Of a DNA stretch of 64,000 bases, positions 11,943-25,654 are shown piece after piece. The stretch is from Glandiceps talaboti (lineage: Eukaryota; Hemichordata; Enteropneusta; Spengelidae). The notes beneath the pieces are model-generated. The model was not told where the DNA came from, did no database searches, and saw only the letters and a program-made list of their open reading frames with translations. Position 1 is the stretch's first letter. Every line of letters begins with the position of its first letter. The DNA lies in NCBI RefSeq assembly GCF_964340395.1, contig NC_135563.1:6715922-6779921 (forward strand), given 5' to 3'. Made by a program: the position numbers and the translations under genes.

Positions 11943-14900
11943 CAACTTAAAGTCAAAAACCGCCGGACCGATTGCCATTATACATGGTAGGTATATTACC
12001 TTTGGTGTCTAGTTGGGAATTTGTTCAAATCAAGATGATCTTACCTCCGGTGTGTGATTTTGTCAAAAAACTTAAACTCCAAAACTACTCAGCAGATCGA
12101 TCTGAAATTTCTTTGGAACGTTCGTAGAGGCTAGGTGTTTAGATCAAGAATTGTTCATGACATAAAGATGCCATCAGTGATATGCAAATTAGAAATTCTT
12201 CTCTTTTTTTGGTCAAAAACCTGGAATTCCGACATTATTTAGCAGATTGGGTTGAAATATGATGGGAACGTTCTTAGTGGAGTTAAGATTAAGAATTGTG
12301 CATGACATGGTGATCCCATCAGCGATATGCAAATTAGGTCTAAAAATATTAATTTTGGTAAAAAACTGTGATATCTTGAAACTGCATGGTGAATAGGTTG
12401 AAACTTGGTGGGGGTATTTCTGGAGGTATCATGCTGCAGTTATTGTTGAAAAAATTTCGACACAATTGGCCCTAGAAACCATGACCACAACCTTAACAAC
12501 AGTGAAATGGCGATGCATAATACAAAGATAACAAAAGGGATGGGTAAGTAAGCGACTAACGATTCAAAATAAATTATGCAAATATGCCTAGCAACAGGAC
12601 CACACCCATAGCAACAGCTAAATGATGACATATTGCAAAGATGAAAAGTGAAAAGTGTAGGCAAGGTACTAAAGATTCCAAAATAAATTGAAATATCTCT
12701 AGCAACAAGACCCTGTCCATAGCAACAGTCAGATAAAGCTGTGCTACAATGCTATTGGCGCTATTTTTAAGGTATGTTGCAATGGTGGCATTCTGACTCA
12801 CCAGTGTATTCACTTTTGCAATTGTTCTTCTGCATAATATCACAATGTTTTGAAAGTCTTCATGGAAACTATTAGTCAAGCTTGATTCTTCTTCCATCAA
12901 CTGTTCAAAGTGTTGCTTGTAGCTGATAAGATTCTCTTTGTGCCATAACAACAAATCTGTTTCCTGTAGACATTTGAAAATCACACTTATTAATGGTGAC
13001 AGTTGCTGTTATGCGTCACTGCAGAGAACAGTAGGTGGTACAAAGTGCACGCATAGTCTTTGTCGCAATGACCTAACTGTGCATCTTTGAACAACACATG
13101 TACGGAGCACAGAAATACATGTAGGACTCGGTAACCGGTAAATACATTTAGCTCTAAATTGAACCTGAGTGATTGCCATTATTAATCATTTAGTTTTCAA
13201 GATCATATTAAAAATCTACTTACAGATATGTTACGTCTTTGGTATATTGACATCATCGGTGGTAAACGTGAGACTTCCAAGTCGATATCTCTACCAGGCC
13301 TCTCTTCTTTCTACATGTCAGCAACCAAACAAACAACATATTTCAGTAGGAAAACTTGTAAGTATGTATGTATGTATGTATGTATGTATGTATGTATGTA
13401 TGTATGTATGTATGTTCGATGTATGTATGCATGCATGCATGCACGTATGTATGTATGTATGTATGTATGTACGTACGTACGTGGGTGTCTGTATGTGTGC
13501 ACGTGCACGTGCACATGCACGCATATATTATATCATATGCAAACAAACATTTTGAAAGCGTTTGAATAAAAAATATGGGATTTCTACGCAGGTTATTTAA
13601 AAATATGTTATTTACACTCTGATTTTTCTCCATCACGACTACGCATGTCCCCGTCATCGGTTTTGGAGTGCTCGTATAAAGTCAAAATGTTGAAAAACAC
13701 ACTTTCCCCCTTTGAAATCATGCTAAAACGCAGGAATATTTCTCTTTATTCAATCGGAAAATATACTCGTGCCCTAAGGGCTTTCTCACTACTCATTATA
13801 TAGTCTGATGACGTCAGTCATTCCGGGGTTTTCCTTGGCTGAACGAAAAAATATATTGGGGAATAATATTTGTATTTTTTTTTCATTGAGTTACCATTGG
13901 ATGTTATTCCCCAATATTTTTCTTCGTTCAACCGAGGGAAATACCAGTGACCTAATTGATCCTTGTCACTACGAGTAGCTAGACGAGTAGTGACAACCCT
14001 TAGGTCACGAATATTTTCCGGCTGAATGAAGGAAAAAATTGAAGAATAACAATTATACCAGCGCCAGTAATATCAATTGTAATTTTGAACGTTTTGACTC
14101 ATATTATGAACACAGCATAACTAGTGATGTAGACACGCGTTGTCGTTATGTAGAACGACTAGAGTCTATATTCCATATTTTTTGTTCTAAATGGCTCGTG
14201 TATAATAGAATACTTAAAAGAATACAGGAAAAAGCGTTGTCTGTGTTATGTGAAATTGATGATTTCCTAGTAACACACACCAAAGGAACGGAAAGGGTGT
14301 TGTCTATGCTTTGTTCAAATGGTGATGTATCAATACACGATGAAAGGGATATGATGACGTCATTGCCTATTGAAACATATTGTCCAATTGGCCATGGAAT
14401 ATAATATATGCATTGTCACAAATCCGAGAGTAAATTACGCCGTTGAACCTGGTAGATCTCATGTTATTTCTAGTGTTTAAACATAAATAAACTTACATAT
14501 TTAGCGTAGACCTGCACAGCCTCGTGATGAAGAACACTGCCGTCCTTTGACAGTACATGGTACGCCTGGCATTTGTCGCCACAGTTGATGTCGTCCACAG
14601 GTACCGGGCTAGTACTAGACAGTCCACACACTATCCACAAGATACACAGCACACTAAAACTTCTTAGGACTAAACATTGTGGAAAATAAAATACGATCTA
14701 TCAATCTGAAGATGCATAGACTCGCACTAATCATACATGTCTGAGGTATATATAGATAAGATATTGGATTCTAACATGAAGTAATTGCAAATGTAATGAT
14801 TGCATATATTAACAATAACGTAAACAAACAATTAGCTATTTCGTAAGGTCTACTTACAACCTTTGTTTACTCCGATATAGTTACCAGTACAGAATTAGAA

Positions 14901-15095
14901 TCAACTTTTCTCTAAGAACACACGCATTGATTATAAGATGCATCCTGACTTATATATAAAATGTAAATTTCAAACCGTATTCGACTGCACATTCTATCTA
15001 CAGTACTAAACACTTGCGAACGCTGAAGCTAAATCAATCCAAACCTTTTAAAGATGTGTGTTAATCAAGTTCTAGTCGATATACTTACCATCCAT
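10062..15095 (-). CDS. Secreted class I helical cytokine-like protein, copy 1 (5 exons)
   Basis: Exons (minus): 15095-15089 (ATGGATG, phase 1), 14669-14497, 13310-13224, 12963-12802, 10265-10062 with stop. All junctions are GT-AG; phases are 1,0,0,0. The 210-residue product has a signal (FSVLCILWIVCGL), helix A (CQAYHVLSKDGSVLHHE, residues 36-60), an AB-loop exon of 29 residues with an NIS sequon at Asn87, helices B and C in one 54-residue exon (90-143), a CD loop and helix D (KCLRNC, then RQRKILEVFVDYSSAI, 168-193). Mature Cys: 32, 36, 133, 145, 168, 172, 205. Five exons with these phases, one exon for helices B+C and a DG..L helix A are hallmarks of IL-6/G-CSF-type long-chain cytokines. Gene structure is well supported; family assignment is inference, since no profile or fold search was possible. 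A TATA box lies about 95 bases upstream; AATAAA on the minus strand at 9788-9793 is a candidate poly(A) signal. Confidence 0.75.
10735..11110. repeat. Dispersed element, about 370 bases (also 21.26-21.63 and 31.70-32.07 kb)
   Basis: Bounded by gggtaggtaggtcagcattt and gggtcggtcgggttaacgga. A diverged copy in opposite orientation occupies about 40370-40720, where the same blocks occur as reverse complement (cgacctacctaccatatttt; tcgggtcgaact). End fragments occur at about 655 and 2995. It lies in the large last intron of each cytokine-like gene. It may be a nonautonomous transposon; the class is not recognised. Confidence 0.55.
13770..14010. mobile_element. Foldback (MITE-like) element in intron 2, unit 1 (also 24225-24465; partial 34465-34650)
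   Basis: Outer inverted ends (ccctaagggctttctcacta versus tagtgacaacccttaggt) surround inner inverted arms (ttggctgaacgaaaaaatat versus atatttttcttcgttcaacc) that contain ttggggaataa and its complement. There is no coding capacity. Unit 3 has lost the left outer arm. The layout suggests a nested palindromic MITE. Confidence 0.6.
14195..14404 (+). other. Conserved antisense open frame in intron 2 (also 24.67-24.88, 34.84-35.04 kb)
   Basis: A plus-strand frame (KRIQEKALSVLCEIDDFL to CSNGDVSIHDERDMMTSL) is open in all three units, within the intron between exons 2 and 3 and antisense to the cytokine-like gene. A related stretch, IHDERDMMTSLPIGHGI, lies inverted in the intron of the fourth gene near 41.9 kb. 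No start context, splice partner or family was recognised. It is more likely carried along by duplication than a gene. Confidence 0.3.
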
Positions 15096-15189
15096 ACTTA
15101 TTATATTTAGGACACGGTTATAAATCTTATGCACTATCTCTCAATGTGTCTTCAACTGCATGAATGCTTTGATAATTTCGTATGTTGAA

Positions 15190-15197
15190 TTTATATA
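15190..15197 (-). promoter_or_regulatory. TATA box of cytokine-like copy 1
   Basis: TATATAAA on the minus strand about 95 bases before the ATG, conserved in all three units. It implies a 5' leader of about 60-70 bases, so the seven-base coding part of exon 1 would end a short first exon. The start site is inferred. Confidence 0.5.
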
Positions 15198-18100
15198 GAT
15201 GGCATTAATGACTATATCTATATTCATCTTGATGATGTTTTTGGAATAAACATAGATAAAAGATGGAAATTATTGTTGTTTTGTTATCATTCACTTTGTT
15301 TCTATTGTAACAGTTGTGTCGTGACAGTGTAAATAATAATACGTGAATCGTCACCTAGATACCGGGAACAACCCCTTGTTTACCCGATGATGTCCTACAC
15401 TTACAACGTGGAAATATGACTGGGTTTACTAGTTACTGCAGCTGCTGAGCCCCAAAGCCCGCAAAACAATATGATTCAAGCTTAGGCATTTTGACTTCCC
15501 ATTCGGGCATGGTTGCAGGTTTGATTCCTATTCGTGTAATACTATATATATATGCATGGCTAGTGATGTTTGTATCCAGCACTGGGCGAGATAACGCTTT
15601 GCTCTGTTATACTGTAAATGTATTTATTTTGGCGTATGGAAACTTTGGTGGACTTATCAGGCGAACTTTAATTGGCGAAAGATGCAAAGTGAGAGCAGAC
15701 ACTACTTGTAAATAACTTATCAGGTCGTCCCATTGTATATTAAAGCTCCCTATCTACACTATAGTGTTGTCTTGATTGATCGAGAAGTGGGTTGGCCGAG
15801 TGTCCTCTAATGAGTAGTGTGTTGACCTAATGATGTGTATCTGGTGTACTCCTAGGCCTCTCCTGCGCAATTCGTCATCACACGATACTATTAAAAGGAA
15901 TCACTACATACATACATACATACATACATACATACATACATACATACATACATACATACAGCATAGCGTGGGCAAACGGGGCCTGTTATAGACAGGAAAA
16001 ATCCACAAATGAATTGGATTTGTCGCACTTGGCACAGCATGATAAAAGCACAGACATGTCATTTGATGGGCCTCTTGACATACAAGTAATGCGTGAAGAC
16101 AAACCAATCTTAGATCAAAACTCGTGGTTTTCATTCCTAAATGTAAATACAGAGGATTATGGTCTGAACAATGTTATTTTTGTTAATAATCAATTTGCAT
16201 GTACACTTTAGGTATTTTTACTTCCATCTGGACAAGAGAAATGGACAAGTCGTGATATATTTAAGATACATGAGTACTTTCGTCAATCCTGTGATCATAT
16301 GAAATACATGAAAAGGTGTTCAAGACATTTTTAAATTTATTTATTTATTTATTATTTATTTATTCATTTTTTTCAGTAGATAATAAGCGTAAAGTTAAAA
16401 AAGATGAACCAATTTTCTTCCAAATGACTAAATTCAGTGAAAGAGAAATTGCCTAGCTTTGTATCGGTACATTCAGTAACTATGACATTCAGGGTATTTT
16501 TATTTTGAAAAATAAAGCGGCTGCCAAATCTACATAGTCATTAGCATATAATTGACATTAGTGAGTGACAAAATGTTTTCAACAACAAAAAATACTTCAA
16601 TCAATGAAATTCCTATTATATTTTATCCATTCAGAAAACTAGAATTCACAGAAATTTGTTCAGATCATTAATTTCCTAACACAATTCATAATGTACAAAT
16701 TTTAGGAAGGAGAGTCACAGTTACACAGCTTTGTCAACGTTGGCAAGCACACCACACATGCTTCACACAGTTGATACATGCACCTAAAAGGCTGGCTATT
16801 AGTCAGTTTTGATAAGTTGCTGGTTTCGCCTTGTCATTGCATATTTTGACACGCCAACGCACCAGAAATCATGTTATGCATTGTATTACTATATCGATAA
16901 CGTGCTTTCCATTCATTATGATTAAATGCCATTTCCATATTTTGTGTTTTAGGTGGAAGGGCCATGAATTTTGAACGTTTAGCAGTGCGCCATCATATTC
17001 CATGTCATCATTTCAGTCGTTTTTCTTTCATCAATTTTTGTGTAAATTGGACACGCGTTCACTTTTGAAATTATTTGTCTTCATAACACCACGATGTTTT
17101 GAAAGTCTTCATGGAAACCATTAGTCAAGTTTGATTCTTCTTACATCAACTGTTCAAAGTGTTGTTCGTAACTGATAAGACTCTGTGCAGAAAGAAACAA
17201 ACTCAGTTGGAGGCCTGGTCACACGAGAATTGTGGAGGTCTCGTAGGCAGAGTACTCAGTGGCGAGAGTCTGGGTAACGTGGGTAAACGAGACTAGGTCA
17301 GACGAGAAATGTGAAGAACAGCAACGATATTTTAATAGCGCCATCTATTGATGAAATGGGGCAAGTGGTTATTTTGTCAAGTATGAATCGAATGATAACT
17401 TAGATACCCAGGGCCAGAGGTCTTTGCAGAAAATGTGGAAAGGAAATTTGAGAATGAGTAAATTATCTTGAACATTCTTTCATGCATTATATGAGATGAC
17501 AGAAATTTAGAAAGTCCAGACTTGCATCACGTGCACCAATTATGATTCTGTTATTTAGAAGAAAAGGAGAAGAAATTATCATGAAATTTAAACGTAAGGA
17601 CATCTTTCTCCATCACTTTCAGTGAGACTAAAGAAAATTGATATTGTATGATATCTGTCAAGTCTCTTTGTTTATCTGTTCAATCTAATTACCATTCAAG
17701 AATCTCTCATGATTGTGACAATGCTCGGATCCAACTGCGTATATATCAAACGTTTTAACCAGGCATGTAGCTGCCAAGCACTCTAAAACACATTCCAGTT
17801 TTAATTCATGGGAAAGGGGAGAGGGCTAGGTTCGATGAATTTGTAGAGGGAAGGAATCGCAGATTTTGTAGGTTCTGTCCATCTGTCCGTGCGTTCACCC
17901 TGATATTTCTGGAATACACCAACTGATTTCACCCAAACATAAAGGTAGGATACTATGTGAGCCATATGTACGTCACTTTGTAATGCCACCAAATCAAATA
18001 TGGCTGAATGGTGGCCATTTGTGTTGTATGTGCATTCACCCTCAAGCTCTGGCATGCACCACCTGATATCAATCAAACCTGACACAAAGGTTAGATGCTG

Positions 18101-19935
18101 TGTTAGACTTATATATGTCACATTGTCTTGTGACTAAATAAAAAATAGCCGCCATTATGGTCGAATTAAATTTCACAATATACATCATAAATTTGGAGGT
18201 TTAATACATAGTGACTCCATTCAAGTGCCTCCACCCATATTTTCAAATGTGAGCTTCCATTTAAGACCCTAAGCTTTGACCTCCAAGAGCCAAATTCGGG
18301 TGATTTCCATAGTTTCTTTAAATTAAACATTTAACAGACAATATTGTAATCATGACTTCGTGCAATGTGAGGCATACGCAACTCACTTAATATCATGACT
18401 TTGACCTTTATAGCGAATTGATAGCTATATTTGTGATAGAAAGTCCATTTTGCCTGTTATTTCCAGACGTTTGAGAGACATGGACACCATTCAAGTGTCT
18501 ACTCTCACATTATCAATGATGAGGTTTCTAATGAGACATTGACCTGTGATCTTGACAAACATTGTCAATGTGAAATGACCGAAATCTTTCTTCCTACATT
18601 AACTCTAGAAATTGAATTCACAAAGACTCTATTTTAATGTCTATACCCCAAAAGTCAGCTTTATTTTTATACCTTGACCTTTGACTTTGACCTCCGTATT
18701 CAAGGTCAAATACCTAATTGGTCAATAAATTATGAAGGTTTGTATCTAGAGACACCATTCCAATTTACGCAATAACTTAAAACACAAGCTTGGGGTAATG
18801 TGGCGATTCAAGGTTTTTTCAAACATTGCACCGATATTTATCAGCAGTGTTTTGTTTACAGCACTGGAAAGAAAACTGATTTCCGACCATAATTTTGTAA
18901 TTATTTGATGATTTGATCGCCGGTGCACCATAATAGGATGTTCGACTTGATGTTTCAAATATTGACAAGTCTAAGAAATGATGGCCTCCAATGAATATCG
19001 TCGCTATGTTGCCACAAAAATATTATTATAAACAAAAAACATTTTGCGATCAATATAAGAAAGCAAAATGTTTGTTCATGGAAACTCGAAAGACTTGTTT
19101 CAGAAATTTATAAATGTATAATGTTTCACAAAGACTTGGCTTCTGCACTACTATAACAGGGGAAACAGCATTTTCACAGTACATAAACACAACCTGAAAA
19201 CTAAACTAGCGTTATTCGATGTGCTAGATTACACAAGTGGGCTATAGCGGTGCCTCTGTTTCTGCGGATACAATCAACGTGTAATCAAGACAATGTAAAG
19301 ACTTGAAGTCCCCAATCTTGTACACTGCAAGGTGATCAGAAACGTCATTCGATTTTGAGTGCAATTCAATCAACGTTCAATAAATAGCCTATATCACCAT
19401 CATGTTGCAACACTAGTTTTAGTTTGTCTACATCTATCTTAGTTAACTGAAAGCTTGGTTTCTATCGTCGTATTATAACGTGGTTTAACCTTCCCAGACA
19501 TCTGGTATGTCTACATTGATTTGTGTCTCCAAACCATGAATCTTTATTTGGTATCATAATAACAATATCAATACTATATTTATAATCTATATTCCATCGA
19601 TTGTTCTACAATGACAATTAATACAAAGACTATCTATACACGGTATTCCTTTCCGTACGACCCCAGTTGTTGATTTTCCATTTGTCGGGTGATATTTCTC
19701 ATATTACCGTAACGGTTTATCTGGCGAGTATTTTATATTTTCTTAGATGGTGTGGAGGCGCCGGATTGGATGTCTGTGCAGTGCCTCATCAATGTGTGTA
19801 CAAATACGACGCCTGTGTCAGGGTGCAACTTTCGTTACTACAACCTACTCAAGAAGATGGCATTGCACTTTTGGTGTGATGCATTTTCATCTCATTATCT
19901 TTAATAATATCTAGAAGTATCTGGTAACAAATATT

Positions 19936-20031
<96 letters not shown>

Positions 20032-20514
20032 TTATAAGCTCAGAATTCCAACAATGCGTGTAGAACAAAAATCTATGGTTTTGCCCTTACGGTTGGCATT
20101 CAGTTTACATCTGTTTCGCCATGTTCAACGACTTAGATTTTCCTAGACGTTTCGTTATTCAGCATAAAATCTGAGGAGTAAGACGGACTTAAAAATGTTT
20201 TTGTTGCAATTAGTTCAAGGCCAAACCTAAATAAAATATTAATAACGTTTTACAAGAACAACGTGCATAGATACAGTAATACATACAACGAATGATGTAC
20301 AACCATATATAATATTTTATTTCATTCTAACAGTTATGATACAAAGAAATGTGACGTGTACACTTAAAAGATAAACTTGCTTCGTGAAAACACACAATAC
20401 ATGCAATTGATTTGACAAAGATATGTAACTTTGTTTCTTTTGATCGGACTATGGACTAAAACTATGTAGTAGGTGATGAAAGATTGACATCGCCTGATAC
20501 ATTTCAGAACGAAG

Positions 20515-20551
<37 letters not shown>

Positions 20552-20589
20552 ATTATAAATTATTATAATATCGTTATCGTGCCTGTGGA

Positions 20590-22377
20590 TTATACGTCAG
20601 TAGTGAGACAACTCATGCTGACAGTCAAACTAAGCCATTGATCATAGCTATCCAAGAATATCGCACTGGAGTAGTCGACGAATACTTCTAAGATCTTTCT
20701 CTGTCTGCAGTTCCGGAGACACTTTTCGAAAACTTCATGTACGATATCCTCTGGAGGTTGTTGGGTGGGTACTTCATGATGTTTGCCACACAACTGAAAT
20801 GATAAATTTATGACAGTTTTTTAAAGGAAACATGGGAAAGGAGATTGGAAGCAAGTATGAAATACAAGCATTGCCATAATATTGCTTACGAAAAGTAAAT
20901 AATTATGCAAATGACTTATCAACATAAAAAGCAATATCAAGAATTGTTTTTAGAACATATGTGGCTTGTTATCATTGTACGTATTATCTGTTACACTAAA
21001 TTCAAAGGATGTTGCTGGTTACATATAAAAAACACTACTATGCAAATGACTCATTAATATGCAAGAACCGCACACCAAATTTATGAACAATATTTTGTTT
21101 AATATATAATCCTGTGTCCAGAAAATGACATCATTTGAATTAAACACTACAGAGATACTTAATGATAATATTTCATAGAAATGAGAGAAAAGAGATAAGA
21201 AGAATTAAAAGTGTTTGTACAGTATATGATTCTATCATTTTATGCCACTATGCCACTATGACTTCAGAGAATAGGGTAGGTAGGTCAGCATTTTATTTTT
21301 ACATTTTATTTTTTTAAAATTACTTCGACCCAAAGACAAGATGGTCACAATACTTTCGTGACAGTTGTTGAGGTATAAAGGAAATAAATGAAGACAATTA
21401 CGGTGTATGTGATTCAGAAGCAGACTAACACAATATGCAGACTGTGTTGTTATAGGCTACATGAAATGTCATCATTTCTCAGAGTCTCTGGAATGTGACG
21501 TTTTAAAAAAGTAACCAAAGATACTTTGACAAGAATATATACAGGGAAATAGAAGTAATTTTACCTTTTTGCATGTAAAAAATGTTTTGGGTCGAAGGCT
21601 TAAAGTAGGGTCGGTCGGGTTAACGGAAACACACTATATTTTGTATTTGACCTAATTCGGTGTCTACTTGTTTATTAATAGGACAGTGTTTTGAAGGACA
21701 ACACACACAATCATCATCAAATGTTGCAATCATCTCACTAGTTTGCTATTGATGACAAAACAGAGTGGGTTTGCACCTAATTGGATGAAACTCGTACATA
21801 ATGAGATCTTATTGTGAAAATAAGATCTTACCAACATAGCTACATAAATGTCATTATATCGTCTGGTTCAACTACAAAATATTACGCAGCTTCTATTCAC
21901 CATCTGGTGTATCATATATATCTTACAAATATTCCAAATTATGTTTGCTTGAGTTACAATTATCTTGGAATATAGTTACCATATAATATGCATTGCAACA
22001 ACATATACTTGTTCAGGTATGACCCGGGAGGTATGTCAGTCAATTAAAATGTAACAATTGTATTTCAACGTTCGTCGTGCAAGATGATTAAGATCTCGGA
22101 CCACTAAAACTAAAGAACGTTTAGTGTAAGATATTTGTCAAGCCAGACAATAAAATGGATCAGCTTTAGTAAGATTTCTGGATCAAGACGACGTTTTGTT
22201 TCTTAACTGCCTTCCATCGTACTTTAGATGAATCACAACACAATAAACACTATAAGATTAAGATTTTGTATGTTGATGACTGTTAGTAGTGCGCCACCAC
22301 CATCTCTTAACATCTTTTCATGCGTTTTTTTTTGCACTACTGGACTGATATGGTTCAGTAGTGCTATAGGCATGGCA

Positions 22378-22444
<67 letters not shown>

Positions 22445-25400
22445 CAACTTAAAGTCAAAAACCGCCGGACCGATTGCCATTATACATGGTAGGTATATTA
22501 CCTTTGGTGTCTAGTTGGGAATTTGTTCAAATCAAGATGATCTTACCTCCGGTGTGTGATTTTGTCAAAAAACTTAAACTCCAAAACTACTCAGCAGATC
22601 GATCTGAAATTTCTTTGGAACGTTCGTAGAGGCTAGGTGTTTAGATCAAGAATTGTTCATGACATAAAGATGCCATCAGTGATATGCAAATTAGAAATTC
22701 TTTTTTTTTTTGGTCAAAAACCTGGAATTCCGACATTATTTAGCAGATTGGGTTGAAATATGATGGGAACGTTCTTAGTGGAGTTAAGATTAAGAATTGT
22801 GCATGACATGGTGATCCCATCAGCGATATGCAAATTAGGTCTAAAAATATTAATTTTGGTAAAAAACTGTGATATCTTGAAACTGCATGGTGAATAGGTT
22901 GAATCTTGGTGGGGGTATTTCTGGAGGTATCATGCTGCAGTTATTGTTGAAAAAATTTCTACACAAATGGCCCTAGAAACCATGACCACAACCTTAACAA
23001 CAGTGAAATGACGATGCATATTACAAAGATAACAAAAGGGATGGGTAAGTAAGCGACTAACGATTCAAAATAAATTATGCAAATATGCCTAGCAACAGGG
23101 TCACACCCATAGCAACAGTTAAATGATGACATATTGCAAAGATGAAAAGTGAAAAGGGTAGGCAAGGTACTAAAGATTCCAAAAAAAATTGAAATATCTC
23201 TAGCAACAAGACCATGTCCATAGCAACAGTCAGATACAGTTGTGCTACAACGCCATTGGCGCTATTTTTAAGGTATTATGCAATGGTGGCATTCTGACTC
23301 ACCAGTGTATTCACTTTTGCAATTGTTCTTCTGCATAATATCACAATGTTTTGAAAGTCTTCATGGAAACTATTAGTCAAGTCTGATTCTTCTTCCATCA
23401 ACTGTTCAAAGTGTTGCTTGTAGCTGATAAGATTCTCTTTGTGCCATAACAACAAATCTGTTTCCTGTAGACATTTGAAAATCACACTTATTAATGGTGA
23501 CAGTTGCTGTTATGCGTCACTGCTGAGAACAGTAGGTGGTATACGGTACAGAGTGCGCGCATAATTTTTGTCGCAATGACTAAATTGTGCATCTTTGAAC
23601 AATACTTGTAGGACTTGGTACCCGGTAAATACATTTAGCTCTAAATTGAACCTGAGTGATTGCCATTATTAATCATTTAGTTTTCAAGATCATAAAAATC
23701 TACTTACAGATATGTTACGTCTTTGGTATATTGACATTATTGGTGGTAAACTTGAGACTTCCAAGTCGATATCTCTACCAGGCCTCTCTTCTTTCTACAT
23801 GTCAGCAACCAAACAAACAACATATTTCAGTAGGAAAACTTGTACGTATGTATGTATGTATGTATTTATGTATGTATGTATGTATGTATGTATGTATGTA
23901 TGTATGTATGCATGCATGCATGTATGTATGTACGTACGAACGTACGTGGGTGTGTGTATTTGTGCACGTGCACGTGCGCGCATATATTATATCATACGCA
24001 AACAAACATTTTGAAAGCGTTCGAATAAAAGATATGGGATTTGTACGCAGATTATTTAAAAATATGTGATTTACACTCTGATTGTTCTCCATCACGACTA
24101 CGCATGTCCCCGTCATTGGTTTTGGAGTGCTCGTTTTATGAGTCAAAATGTTGAAAAAACACAATTTCCCCCTTTGAAATCATGCTAAAACGCCGGAATA
24201 TTTCTCTTTATTCAATCGGAAAATATACTCGTGCCCTAAGGGCTTTATTATATAGTCTGATGACGTCAGTCGTTACGGGATTTTCCTTGGCTGAACGAAA
24301 AAATATATTGGGGAATAATATTTGTATTTTTTTTTGCATTGAGTTACCATTGGATGTTATTCCCCAATATTTTTCTTCGTTCAACAAAGGGCAATACCAG
24401 TGACCTAATGGATCCTTGTCACTACGAGTAGCTAGACGAGTAGTGACAACCCTTAGGTCATGAATATTTTCCTGCTGAATAAACGAAAAAAATGAAGAAT
24501 AACAGTTATACCAGCGCCAGTAATATCAAATTGTAATTTTGAACGTTTTGACTCATATTATGAACACAGCATAACCAGTGATGTAGACACGCGTTGTCGT
24601 GACATAGACACGAGTTGTCATGACGTAGAACGACCAGAGTCTATATTCCATATTTTTTGTTCTAAATGGAACGTCACACGTATAATATGATACTTAAAAG
24701 AATACAGGAAAAAGCGTTGTCTGTGTTATGTGAAATTGATGATTTCCTAGTAACATACACCAAAGGAACGGAAAGGGTGTTGTCTATGCTTTGTTCAAAT
24801 GGTGATGTATCAATACACGATGAAAGGGATATGATGACGTCATTGCCTATTAAAACATATTGTCCAATTGGCCGTAGAATATAATATATGCATTGTCACA
24901 AATCCGAGAGTAAATTACGCCGTTGAACGTGGTAGATCTCATGTTATTTCTAGTGTTTAAACATAAATAAACTTACATATTTAGCGTAGACCTGCACAGC
25001 CTCGTGATGAAGAACACTGCCGTCCTTTGACAGTACATGGTACGCCTGGCATTTGTCGCCACAGTTGATGTCGTCCACAGGTACCGGACTAGTACTAGAC
25101 AGTCCACACACTATCCACAACATACACAACATACTAAAACTTCTTAGGACTAAACATTGTGGAAAATAAAATACGATCTATCAATCTGAGGATGCATAGA
25201 CTCGCACTAATCATAAATGTCTAAGGTATATATAGATAAGACCATGCAATATTGGACTCTAACATGAAGTAAATGCAAATGTAATGATTGCATATATTAA
25301 CAATAACGTAAACAAACAATTAGCTATTTCATAAGGTCTACTTACAACCTTTGTTTTCCCCGATAAAGTTATCAGTAGAGAATTAGAATCAGCTTTTCTC

Positions 25401-25553
25401 TAAGAACACGTGGATTGATTATAAGATGCATTCTGTATTCGACTGCACATTCTATCTACAGTACTAAACACTTGCGAACGCTGAAGCTAAATCAATCCAA
25501 ACCTTTTAAAGATGTGTGTTTATCAAGTTCTAGTCGATGTACTTACCATCCAT
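20590..25553 (-). CDS. Class I helical cytokine-like protein, copy 2
   Basis: Exons (minus): 25553-25547, 25149-24977, 23794-23708, 23464-23303, 20793-20590. Exon sizes (7, 173, 87, 162, 204) and phases 1,0,0,0 equal those of copy 1, and all frames are open. Differences from copy 1: the signal core reads SMLCMLW instead of SVLCILW; the AB-loop exon has S for R and I for M; exon 4 has EESDLT instead of EESSLT; the last exon has DSYDQW instead of DSHDRW. Introns carry private changes here, such as loss of a block near 23.6 kb, so the gene body looks older than its flanks. Probably a functional paralogue with the same secreted role as copy 1. Confidence 0.75.
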
Positions 25554-25646
25554 ATTCAGATATTTAGGACACGGTTATAAATCTTATGCACTATCTCTCA
25601 ATGTGTCTTCAACTGCATGAATGCTTTGATAATTTCGTATGTTGAA

Positions 25647-25654
25647 TTTATATA
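25647..25654 (-). promoter_or_regulatory. TATA box of cytokine-like copy 2
   Basis: Same TATATAAA and spacing as in unit 1; the surrounding bases (ccatctatataaattcaac) are unchanged. Confidence 0.5.

Noticed and set aside
15480-15840. tRNA-like boxes (ggtttgattcc; gttggccgagtg) in unit flanks
   Set aside because: No cloverleaf and wrong spacing; at most an old SINE remnant, partly deleted in unit 3.
17801-18121. 106-codon minus-strand frame, identical at 28264-28584
   Set aside because: Its conservation is explained by the recent duplication of unit flanks; it is broken by deletion in unit 3 and has no recognisable domain.
18746-18958. 70-codon minus-strand frame, identical at 29209-29421
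   Set aside because: It spans the unit junction, so it is a by-product of the tandem arrangement; the unit 1 and unit 3 ends do not preserve it.
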